A stretch of DNA of 5,831 nt from contig JACRUB010000058.1 in the NCBI GenBank assembly GCA_014305015.1, forward strand, positions 1 through 5,831, read 5' to 3'. Below, in pieces: positions 1 through 5,639 of the stretch (its first letter is position 1; every line of letters starts with the position of its first letter). The notes below the pieces were generated by a model. It made no database searches. It was not told the origin of the DNA and saw only the letters and a list, made by a program, of their open reading frames with translations. This DNA comes from Vulcanimicrobiota bacterium (GTDB lineage: Bacteria > Vulcanimicrobiota > Vulcanimicrobiia > Vulcanimicrobiales > Vulcanimicrobiaceae). The position numbers and the translations under genes are program-made.

Positions 1-690
1 GCGTAGGCCTTGTGTTTCCGCGAGAAAGTTGATCGTTTGACGCTGCGTGGCTGCGGCGGATGCAGCGCGCTCGACGTTCGCCGCCTCCGTGTTGACCAAA
101 CGGTGGATACGGTTTTTGGTTTCCTTGAGCGCGCGGATATCTTCCAGATGTAACAGCGCGCCGAAGGCGCCGATCGTGGAGAGCACCTGCGCGATCGCTT
201 CGAAATCTTTGTAGTACAGAACGGGACGAGATTTGCGAACGGTCAGCTTGGGATCCGTTGCAATTGCGCGCAGCATCCAGGAGAGCCGCTGCGCGTGCGC
301 CTCGCTCGGGAGCACGAATTCCAAGTGATACCCATGCGTTGCAGCCGAGAGCGACCCGCAGGCCAGAAATGAAGCGCGCACCTCCATGATGCGGTCGCAT
401 CTATGGCGCGGCTTGGCGGGAAAGCCTTGTAATACGGGGGGAATTCGGATTTCGTACGTGGGCGTGCGGTAGAGGCGTTTGCCGGCAACTTTGCGGATCG
501 GATGCGCCTTGCGGTCCTCCAGTAACGACCAAAAAAGGCGGGCAACCGCGTTTCGCTGCGTTGCAAACGTGTCGTCCGGGCGTCCGCCGTAGAGCGCGAG
601 CGCATGCGCAAGCGCCACGCGGCAGTGATCCGCATCCGGAAGATCGCGCGCGAGCGCGTCCTTTGTATCCGCGGAAAGCGCCCGAGCCAC
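1..690 (-). CDS. whiA: WhiA-family DNA-binding regulator, C-terminus beyond the window
   Basis: This is an open frame of 230 codons with no stop, running off the left edge. It starts at a GTG (688-690) preceded by GGAG eight bases upstream. The protein begins (M)ARALSADTKDALARDLP, like the WhiA N-terminal domain. Residues about 100-190 resemble the degenerate LAGLIDADG domain of WhiA, with FLACGSLSAATHGYHLEF (108-125). These are followed by the WhiA signature LKETKNRIHRLVNTEAANVERA near 200-220, just before the C-terminal helix-turn-helix. About 85 residues, including that helix-turn-helix, should lie outside the window, judged from a usual length near 315. WhiA binds DNA and controls sporulation septation in Streptomyces and growth or division in Bacillus. 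The GTG shares its G with the TAG of the upstream gene, so translation is probably coupled. Residue matches are from memory of the family. Confidence 0.88.
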   Translation of the reverse strand, partial: MARALSADTKDALARDLPDADHCRVALAHALALYGGRPDDTFATQRNAVARLFWSLLEDRKAHPIRKVAGKRLYRTPTYEIRIPPVLQGFPAKPRHRCDRIMEVRASFLACGSLSAATHGYHLEFVLPSEAHAQRLSWMLRAIATDPKLTVRKSRPVLYYKDFEAIAQVLSTIGAFGALLHLEDIRALKETKNRIHRLVNTEAANVERAASAAATQRQTINFLAETQGLR

Positions 691-965
691 TAGATCCACT
701 CCAACGGCTCGTCGCGCCGCTGATCGAGAATTTCATAGAGCTCGGCCGGCTTCACGCTGGGCGTCATGCGCAGCGGAACGTCTTTCACACGCACGGTTAC
801 GAAGCGCGTCGCGTAGTGAATTTCCAGCACGTCACCGGCCTTGACTTGATAGCCGGGCTTGACCGGCTTGCCGTCCTTTGTGATCCGTCCATGCTCGAGC
901 GCTTCGTGCGCTTCCGAACGCCGCTTCGAGAGCCGGGAAACCTTCATGAATTTATCTAGCCTCAT
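690..965 (-). CDS. rqcP: RqcP/YabO-type S4-domain protein (ribosome-associated quality control)
   Basis: This 91-residue protein starts MRLDKFMKVSRLSKRR, almost the same opening as Bacillus YabO/RqcP (MRLDKFLKVSRLIKRR as remembered). An S4 RNA-binding domain covers residues 1 to about 48, ending KPGYQVKAGDVLEIHY. A short basic beta segment (RFVTVRVKDV) and an acidic helical tail follow. The length fits RqcP (about 85-90 residues) better than Hsp15 (about 130). In Bacillus, RqcP binds the obstructed 50S subunit and helps RqcH add C-terminal alanine tails to stalled nascent chains. The ATG (963-965) has a GGTGA at 972-976, six bases upstream. The stop TAG overlaps the whiA GTG by one base. In Bacillota this gene usually sits beside mazG (yabN). 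Here mazG is on the same strand about 2.4 kb upstream, beyond the padR-MATE cassette. No rqcH is visible in the window. Confidence 0.9.
   Translation of the reverse strand: MRLDKFMKVSRLSKRRSEAHEALEHGRITKDGKPVKPGYQVKAGDVLEIHYATRFVTVRVKDVPLRMTPSVKPAELYEILDQRRDEPLEWI
699..702 (-). promoter_or_regulatory. Shine-Dalgarno GGAG for whiA, inside the end of rqcP
   Basis: On the minus strand GGAG lies eight bases before the GTG at 688-690. It supports GTG as the whiA start over internal ATG codons, the first of which encodes residue 102 and would delete the whole N-terminal domain. Confidence 0.7.
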
Positions 966-988
966 GCTGTGTCACCGTTTGAGCTTAA

Positions 989-1010
989 GCCTGTGCTGAG
1001 CCTGTCGAAG
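989..1010. repeat. Putative dispersed intergenic element, CTGAGCCTGTCGAAG type
   Basis: The 22-base stretch contains CTGAGCCTGTCGAAG (reverse: CTTCGACAGGCTCAG). I recognise this as a motif recurring in intergenic DNA of many environmental bacterial genomes. It carries an internal direct repeat CCTGT (990-994 and 1001-1005) and is flanked by the palindrome GCTTAAGC (983-990). Only one copy is in the window, so its repeat status rests on recall, not on this sequence. Confidence 0.4.
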
Positions 1011-1045
1011 CAAAGGGTGGTTTCTTGCCTTCCAGGGACTCGCTA

Positions 1046-1075
1046 TTGACATATTAACGATATATCGCTTACTAT
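1046..1075 (+). promoter_or_regulatory. Sigma-70-type promoter of padR-MATE, giving a leaderless mRNA
   Basis: A perfect -35 TTGACA (1046-1051) and a -10-like TACTAT (1070-1075) are separated by 18 bases. Transcription would start around 1081-1083, essentially on the A of the padR ATG at 1082. No Shine-Dalgarno precedes that ATG, which agrees with a leaderless transcript. The match to the -35 is strong and to the -10 is 4 of 6. Confidence 0.6.
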
Positions 1076-1083
1076 CGCGATAT
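1058..1083. promoter_or_regulatory. Probable PadR operator: paired AT-rich palindromes over the -10 and start codon
   Basis: Two 10-base perfect palindromes lie in tandem: CGATATATCG (1058-1067) and TATCGCGATA (1073-1082). They also form a larger dyad, ATATCGC (1062-1068) with GCGATAT (1077-1083), with an 8-base spacer. They lie between the -35 and the first codon, so a bound dimer would block RNA polymerase. PadR regulators commonly repress themselves and the adjacent pump from such AT-rich dyads. That this PadR binds here is inference. Confidence 0.55.
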
Positions 1084-1564
1084 GAATTTTGAAGATCGCC
1101 CCTTTTTCCCTTGGCACCGGCACGGCCGCGGCCGGATGAAGCGCGGCTTGTTGCCCTTTCTGCTGCTCCATCTGCTCTCCGAACGGCCTCGGCACGGCTA
1201 CGATTTCATGCGCGAGTTCAAAGAACGCGGCGGCCGTTTTCGTCCCGGGCCGGGTTCAATCTATCCAACCCTCTCCGCCCTCGAAGAATCGGGCTTCGTG
1301 AAAAGCCGCGATGAGGATGGAAAGCGCGTCTATGTCATCACCGAGGAGGGCATCGAACACATGAAGAGCCATGCCGGCGGGTTTGAAGGTGCCTTCGCGG
1401 ATAATGAACACGAAGATCCGGCGACGCCCGTGCGCGATACGATGCATAAGCTGCATGCAGCCGTGCACCAGGCCGCACGCAGTACGCCCGAAACGGTAGA
1501 AAAAGTTCTTTCAATTCTCAACACTGCACGCAAAGAGATTTATACGCTGCTCGCAAACGAGTAG
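1082..1564 (+). CDS. PadR-family winged-helix transcriptional regulator
   Basis: This 160-residue protein has a PadR winged-helix domain at about residues 20-95: LLPFLLLHLLSERPRHGYDF, then GPGSIYPTLSALEESGFV (recognition helix) and the wing DGKRVYVITEEG. The N-terminus (RPFFPWHRHGRGR) is the His/Arg-rich extension common in this group. The C-terminal part (about 118-160) is helical and probably forms the dimer interface. PadR proteins are usually repressors released by small aromatic or drug-like ligands, or by unknown signals. The gene is 3 bases upstream of a MATE transporter, so its likely job is to control that efflux pump. The ATG at 1082 is favoured by the full-length N-terminus and the promoter geometry. 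An internal ATG at 1136 (residue 19) would remove only the basic extension and cannot be excluded. The ligand cannot be read from the sequence. Confidence 0.9.
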   Translation: MNFEDRPFFPWHRHGRGRMKRGLLPFLLLHLLSERPRHGYDFMREFKERGGRFRPGPGSIYPTLSALEESGFVKSRDEDGKRVYVITEEGIEHMKSHAGGFEGAFADNEHEDPATPVRDTMHKLHAAVHQAARSTPETVEKVLSILNTARKEIYTLLANE

Positions 1565-1567
1565 TGC

Positions 1568-2989
1568 ATGGAAGTTACCGATCAAAACGCGGTACTAGAC
1601 GAAGAGTTACCAAACAAGCAGCGCGCTCATTTCAATATCTTTGCCGACAAGCGGCCGATGTGGCAGATTCTGGCGTTGTTCCTCATCCCGCTCATGCTCA
1701 GCAACATCTTGCAGTCTGCGGGCCAGACGTTCAACAGTATCTTCGTGGGACGGATGCTCGGCGTGAACGCGCTCGCAGCGATCTCGGCGTTCTTCCCGAT
1801 TTTCTTTTTGCTGTTTTCATTTTTGATCGGACTCTCGAGTGGGTCGACGGTGCTCATCGGCCAGACTTATGGGGCGCGCGATTTTCATAAGATGAAGCAA
1901 GTCACCGGCGTCACGCTTTTTATGGGCTTGGCGCTCGGCATCTTGGCGATGATCGTCGGCTTGATCTTCACGGACCGCCTGCTCATGCTCTTGGGCACGC
2001 CGGCCAACATCATGGCCGATACAATCAACTATTCACGCGTCATCTTGATCGCTTCGCCGCTGCTGTTCGTGTACTTGATTTACACCACGCTCATTCGCGG
2101 TACCGGCGATTCCACGACACCGTTTTACTTTTTAATCATTACCACCGTGCTTGGCATTGCCTTCACGCCGTTGTTCATTCGCGGTTGGTTGGGCATGCCG
2201 CAACTCGGCGTTACCTCCGCCGCGGTTGCGATGATTATCGCAAACACCATCGGTCTTGTTCTGATGATGATCTACCTGCGGCGGGTCGGCAATCCGCTCG
2301 CAATGGATTGGGAAATCATCCGTGACTTGAAATTCGATCCAAAGATTGCGCTGCAGATCATCAAAATCGGCCTTCCGACCGGGCTGCAGGTCATCATGGT
2401 TTCGCTGGCCGAGATTGCCGTGCTCTCGTTCGTGAACCGGTTCGGGTCGCATGCGACCGCAGCATATGGTGCGGTAAACCAGGTTGTCGGCTATGTGCAG
2501 TTTCCCGCAATTAGCATCGGCATCGCCGGCTCCATCTTTGCATCGCAGTGCATCGGTGCTGAGCGTAACGACAAGCTCAAGGACGTCATCCGCTCCGCCG
2601 TCGGACTGCAATACGCGATCGTTGGAACGCTGGTCGCACTCTGCTACATATTTGCGTGGAATATTCTGGGTTGGTTTCTTACCGACGCGGACACGCTTAA
2701 TAAGGCGCATGGTTTGCTGATGATTACACTGTGGGGCTATCTGCTGTTCGGAAATTCCGCGGTTATCTCCGGCATCATGCGCGCGAGCGGCGCCGTATTA
2801 TGGCCGACGCTCAACGGCATCTTCGCCATCTGGGCGATTGAAGTTCCGGTAGCCTATATTCTCATGCAAAAAATCGGACTCAACGGTATCTGGATCGGCT
2901 ATCCGGTGTCGTTTGCGGTTGTGTTGATGTTGCAGTTTACGTACTACACGTTCTTTTGGAAGAAGCGCACGCACAAACGGCTAGTCTAG
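1568..2989 (+). CDS. MATE-family multidrug/toxin efflux transporter
   Basis: This 473-residue integral membrane protein has about 12 hydrophobic segments in two homologous halves. The first half shows GRMLGVNALAAIS (61-73), GQTYGARD (98-105) and RGTGDSTTP (177-185). The second shows FGSHATAAYGAVNQV (292-306) and RASGAVLWPTLNG (405-417), the positional equivalents in the duplicated fold. The first 30 residues are polar and cytoplasmic, and the C-terminus is basic (KKRTHKRLV). MATE proteins export cationic drugs, dyes or metabolites using H+ or Na+ gradients. I cannot tell which ion, or whether it is closer to the NorM or DinF group. The ATG follows the padR stop by 3 bases in the same frame (TAG TGC ATG) with no clear Shine-Dalgarno, so translation by termination-reinitiation is likely. 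It is probably co-transcribed with padR from the 1046-1075 promoter. The TAG stop (2987-2989) touches the kal stop on the other strand. Confidence 0.93.
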   Translation: MEVTDQNAVLDEELPNKQRAHFNIFADKRPMWQILALFLIPLMLSNILQSAGQTFNSIFVGRMLGVNALAAISAFFPIFFLLFSFLIGLSSGSTVLIGQTYGARDFHKMKQVTGVTLFMGLALGILAMIVGLIFTDRLLMLLGTPANIMADTINYSRVILIASPLLFVYLIYTTLIRGTGDSTTPFYFLIITTVLGIAFTPLFIRGWLGMPQLGVTSAAVAMIIANTIGLVLMMIYLRRVGNPLAMDWEIIRDLKFDPKIALQIIKIGLPTGLQVIMVSLAEIAVLSFVNRFGSHATAAYGAVNQVVGYVQFPAISIGIAGSIFASQCIGAERNDKLKDVIRSAVGLQYAIVGTLVALCYIFAWNILGWFLTDADTLNKAHGLLMITLWGYLLFGNSAVISGIMRASGAVLWPTLNGIFAIWAIEVPVAYILMQKIGLNGIWIGYPVSFAVVLMLQFTYYTFFWKKRTHKRLV

Positions 2990-3388
2990 CTACCTTCGCT
3001 TTTTCTCTTTCGGCGTGACGCACGTGCCGGATGCGCGGCAGACGATAACCGGTTCATCCAGAACATCCGCGGCGCTTTCGTTCATTTCCGGGCGCGCCGC
3101 GATCACTTTGCGCGCTTCGAATTCCATGGTGCGCGACGTATTGCCAACCTTTGTTATGCGCCCTTCGGCTTCGATGTAGTCACCTGCGTAGACGGGCGCG
3201 AGAAACTCCACCTCGTCGTACGCGACGAAGAGGCCTTCGTCGCCATCCATCCGGATGAGCAACTCCGTTGCCACGTCCCCAAAAATGGCGAGCATGCGCG
3301 CTCCGTCAACCAAATTGCCGCCGTAGTGGGCGTCGTGGGCGCTCATGCGCAGCCGGATTAGGCTGCTTGGACTTTTGCTAATTGCCAC
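2990..3388 (-). CDS. kal: 3-aminobutyryl-CoA ammonia-lyase-like hotdog protein (Kal)
   Basis: This 132-residue single-domain hotdog protein closely matches the Kal family as I recall it: LRMSAHDAHYGGNLVDGARM (13-32), FGDVATELLIRMDGDEGLF (36-54), FLAPVYAGDYIEAEG (62-76), VGNTSRTMEFEARKV (81-95) and VCRASGTCV (116-124). Kal deaminates L-3-aminobutyryl-CoA to crotonyl-CoA in anaerobic lysine fermentation (EC 4.3.1.14). The usual partners (kamA, kamDE, kdd, kce) are not in the window, so the substrate here is uncertain. The start given is GTG at 3386-3388. It overlaps the end of mazG by 31 bases and has GAGG/AGGA 3-4 bases upstream, which is short. An alternative is ATG at 3344-3346 (residue 15), but it would cut into the conserved LRM motif and has no ribosome site. 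It is probably translationally coupled to mazG. A general acyl-CoA thioesterase is the main alternative. Confidence 0.82.
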   Translation of the reverse strand: MAISKSPSSLIRLRMSAHDAHYGGNLVDGARMLAIFGDVATELLIRMDGDEGLFVAYDEVEFLAPVYAGDYIEAEGRITKVGNTSRTMEFEARKVIAARPEMNESAADVLDEPVIVCRASGTCVTPKEKKRR

Positions 3389-4542
3389 AATTCCTCGAGT
3401 TCATCCAGCGACATGTCGACGAGCTGTTTGCCGTCTTTTTGAGCGTGTGCTTCCATGAAGGAGAAGCGCTTGTAGAATTTCTCATTGGCTTCGCGCATGG
3501 CGGTTTCGGCATCGATCCCGAGCGCGCGCGAGAGGTTAACCACCGTGAACAGCACGTCTCCCAGCTCTTCGCGAATGCGCGGATCGTCTTGCTTTTCCCG
3601 GCGTGCTTCGGCGAGTTCGGCCATCTCTTCGGCGAGCTTATCGACGATATCGCGCGCGCTTGCCCAATCGAATCCAACGCGCGCGGCCTTCTCTTGCATG
3701 CGCTGCCCGCGTTGCAAGGCGCCTAACTGTTTCGGAATGCCGTCGAGGCGGCTCTTGCGCGCTTTGCCGACGGCTTCTTCTGCCTTGAGCTGTTCCCAGT
3801 TTTTCCACTGAGCATCGACGTCTTCGACCACCGCATCTCCGAAGACATGCGGATGACGCCGGATCATCTTATTCGAGAGTCCGTCAACGACGTCGGCAAC
3901 TGAGAACTTGCCGGTTTCTGTCGCAAGTTGCGAATGGAAAACGATTTGCAGCAGAAGGTCGCCGAGTTCGCCGCAAAGCTCCGCTTCGTTATCGCCCTCG
4001 ATCGCTTCGACCACTTCGTATGTTTCTTCGATTAAGTACGGGATGAGCGTTCGGTGCGTTTGCTCGCGGTCCCACGGGCAAGAGCGCCGCAGACGAGCCA
4101 TGATTTCGATGAGATCATCCCAGGTGTGATGCGAGGATGCGGGCGGCAACGGAACGAGCGGCATGTTGATCGCGGCCGACAGCGTTGCGCGCGGCATGCC
4201 GGGGATGATTTCGGTGCGCGCTCCACGCTTTTCAAGCGCCCGCAGCAAAAGCGGCAAACCCGCAAAGTCCGAGAGCGGATTACCGAGCACGCCGATGGCA
4301 AGATCAGCATCATCCATCTCATCCACGAAGCGTGTGATTTCATCGGCGCCGCCGCGGACGAAGAGCGACGGATCGCGCACCCGGTCGCGCATCGGTTTGA
4401 TGCCTTGATCGGCAAGATACTTCGCGAGCTCCGGCGGAACGAGCAGCGTGACAGCGCGTCCGACGGCCTTCATCGCATCCAGACTGCCGAGCGTGAGCAA
4501 TTCGGGGTCGCCCGGCCCGAGCCCAATGATCCGTACCAGCAT
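3358..4542 (-). CDS. mazG: MazG nucleoside triphosphate pyrophosphohydrolase with shortened N-terminal methylase domain
   Basis: This 394-residue protein has three parts. Residues 1 to about 135 match the first subdomain of a tetrapyrrole (corrin/porphyrin) methylase: VRIIGLGPGDPELLTLGS (3-20), GVLGNPLSDFAG (84-95) and EIIPGMPRATLSAA (111-124). Residues 141-245 are the first MazG domain, with CPWDREQTH (155-163) and the metal-binding acidic motifs EETYE (172-176) and ELGD (192-195). Residues 296-385 are the second MazG domain, with EEMAE (305-309) and EELGD (325-329). MazG hydrolyses NTPs/dNTPs to monophosphate and pyrophosphate, cleaning aberrant nucleotides in the cytoplasm. The fused layout resembles Bacillus YabN (about 490 residues), but here the second methylase subdomain is missing. 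No clear Shine-Dalgarno precedes the ATG at 4540-4542. The intrinsic terminator of prsA ends only 23 bases upstream, so expression probably depends on read-through or a promoter I cannot identify. The end overlaps kal. Confidence 0.93.
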   Translation of the reverse strand: MLVRIIGLGPGDPELLTLGSLDAMKAVGRAVTLLVPPELAKYLADQGIKPMRDRVRDPSLFVRGGADEITRFVDEMDDADLAIGVLGNPLSDFAGLPLLLRALEKRGARTEIIPGMPRATLSAAINMPLVPLPPASSHHTWDDLIEIMARLRRSCPWDREQTHRTLIPYLIEETYEVVEAIEGDNEAELCGELGDLLLQIVFHSQLATETGKFSVADVVDGLSNKMIRRHPHVFGDAVVEDVDAQWKNWEQLKAEEAVGKARKSRLDGIPKQLGALQRGQRMQEKAARVGFDWASARDIVDKLAEEMAELAEARREKQDDPRIREELGDVLFTVVNLSRALGIDAETAMREANEKFYKRFSFMEAHAQKDGKQLVDMSLDELEELWQLAKVQAA

Positions 4543-4565
4543 CGTGCGTTCGCTTTCGCGATGGG

Positions 4566-4600
4566 AAAAGAAAAATCCCGAGGCGCAGGCGCCCCGGGAT
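4566..4600 (-). terminator. Intrinsic terminator after prsA
   Basis: Read on the minus strand, ATCCCGGGGCGC pairs with GCGCCTCGGGAT. The stem is about 11 bp with one G.U pair, the loop is 4 nt, and TTTTTCTTTT follows. It lies 21 bases past the prsA stop codon. There is no T-run on the plus-strand side, so it acts in one direction only. Its T-tract ends 23 bases before the mazG ATG. Confidence 0.9.
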
Positions 4601-4620
4601 CTTACGAGTAGAGCAAGTTC

Positions 4621-5577
4621 TTACTTCGTCGGTGTGGCCGCGGGCGATGCTGCGGGTGCAGCCGGTGCCGCGCCAGCCGCGCCGGCTGCCGGTGACGGGA
4701 AGACATCGGCGAAGCGCTTGTCTTGTACGTCGATCTTTGCTTTGGCCATCAACGATTGCAAGAACGGCTGCACGAGCGGGCCCTCTTGCTGTTGGCGAAG
4801 CTGATCGGCGATCTGATCGTGGGCGCTCGCAAGCGTCGCTTTCGTGCCCGGAGTGCGTTCGAGCACCTGAATGATGTGATAGCCGAACGGCGATTTCACC
4901 GGTGCGCCGACCGCATTGAGCGGCTGCGACATCGCAGCCTTCTCAAAGCTCGGAACCATTTGTCCCGCGCGCGCTTGTCCGAGATCGCCGCCTTTCTCTT
5001 TGCTGCCCGGGTCTATCGAGTATTGCTTGGCAAGATCCTCAAACTTCGCGCCGCCCTTGAGCTTTTGCTCTATCATTTGCGCGGTCCGCACGTCGGATAC
5101 CAAGATGTGGCGGGCGTGGTATTGCGCCGGCTTATCGAATGCGGCGTGATTCTTTTGGAAGAACTTGGCGATATCGGCATCGGACACGCGGATGTTCGAG
5201 CCGACCGCTTTATCGACGACGATATTGTCGCGAATAGCTTTCTTGACGTCTTCTTCGGTCATACCGCGCTGCTTGACGAGCTGATCGAAGTTTGCAACGC
5301 CGTACTGCGCTTTGAGCGCATCGAGCTTCTTGTTGACTTCAGCGTCGCTTACGTCGATTTTATTGTCGGTGGCATACTGTTCGAGAAGCATCGACTGTGC
5401 CATCTGGTTGAGCATACCTTTGGCGACCTGACTGCTTTCGAGTTTTGCATCGAAATCCGCCTTGCTAATCGCCTGGCCATTGACCGTCGCGACGCTCCCT
5501 CCGCTCGAACAGGCGGCCAGGGCGGCTGCCATGAGCAGGGTGAGGAATCCGGCAGCGATACGCTGAGCTTTCAGCAT
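4621..5577 (-). CDS. prsA: PrsA/SurA-like lipoprotein peptidyl-prolyl cis-trans isomerase (parvulin)
   Basis: This 318-residue protein starts at ATG 5575-5577. A lipoprotein signal peptide (MLKAQRIAAGFLTLLMAAAL) ends in the lipobox LAAC with Cys23 as the lipidated residue. Residues 28 to about 150 form the SurA/PrsA-type N-terminal chaperone region (VATVNGQAISKADFDAKL, many short helices). Residues 150-240 are a parvulin rotamase domain with YHARHILV (153-160), GGDLG (196-200), MVPSF (207-211) and SPFGYHIIQV (229-238). The two conserved histidines of the family are present (157 and 234). The C-terminal helices return to the chaperone region. The last 24 residues are an Ala/Pro/Gly tail of low complexity. 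The role is folding of exported proteins at the outer face of the cytoplasmic membrane. A longer frame from ATG 5649 adds 24 residues that bury the signal peptide and lacks a good ribosome site, so it is rejected. A strong terminator follows. Confidence 0.92.
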   Translation of the reverse strand: MLKAQRIAAGFLTLLMAAALAACSSGGSVATVNGQAISKADFDAKLESSQVAKGMLNQMAQSMLLEQYATDNKIDVSDAEVNKKLDALKAQYGVANFDQLVKQRGMTEEDVKKAIRDNIVVDKAVGSNIRVSDADIAKFFQKNHAAFDKPAQYHARHILVSDVRTAQMIEQKLKGGAKFEDLAKQYSIDPGSKEKGGDLGQARAGQMVPSFEKAAMSQPLNAVGAPVKSPFGYHIIQVLERTPGTKATLASAHDQIADQLRQQQEGPLVQPFLQSLMAKAKIDVQDKRFADVFPSPAAGAAGAAPAAPAASPAATPTK

Positions 5578-5584
5578 TCTTGAG

Positions 5585-5588
5585 CTCC
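5585..5588 (-). promoter_or_regulatory. Shine-Dalgarno GGAG fixing the prsA start
   Basis: On the minus strand GGAG lies seven bases before ATG 5575-5577, within TTGGAGCTCAAGAATG. Together with the signal peptide starting at that ATG, it decides for this start over the one at 5649. Confidence 0.8.
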
Positions 5589-5611
5589 AATATAAATTTA
5601 GGGATAGCAGT

Positions 5612-5639
5612 AAAATTCGCGAAGGGGACCCTCCGCAAA
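5612..5639 (-). terminator. Intrinsic terminator upstream of prsA
   Basis: On the minus strand TTTGCGGAGG pairs with CCTTCGCGAA. The stem is 10 bp including two G.U pairs, the loop is GTCC, and TTTT follows immediately (5612-5615). It stands between the structured region (5701-5804) and the prsA ribosome site, with only 23 bases between its T-run and the GGAG. It could end a small RNA, end the gene to the right of the window, or act as an attenuator of prsA. The T-run is short. Confidence 0.7.

Noticed and set aside
561..959. Plus-strand frame of 132 codons over rqcP and whiA
   Set aside because: The minus strand encodes a near-exact RqcP start and WhiA motifs in the same bases, so the plus frame is a shadow.
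690..965. Heat-shock protein Hsp15 (HslR) as the identity of the S4 protein
   Set aside because: Hsp15 is about 130 residues with a long basic tail. This 91-residue protein with the MRLDKFMKVSRL opening fits RqcP/YabO.
2132..2710. Open frame of 192 codons on the minus strand inside the MATE gene
   Set aside because: It is antisense to clearly conserved membrane segments and motifs of the transporter, and its product is polar with no recognisable fold.
4054..4611. Open frame of 185 codons on the plus strand opposite mazG
   Set aside because: It lies over the methylase and MazG motifs of mazG and runs through the terminator hairpin. It has no domain of its own.
4723..5583. Open frame of 286 codons on the plus strand opposite prsA
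   Set aside because: It mirrors the prsA coding sequence, which has a signal peptide, rotamase motifs, a ribosome site and a terminator. The antisense protein shows no recognisable domain and is rich in Arg/Leu as expected of a shadow frame.
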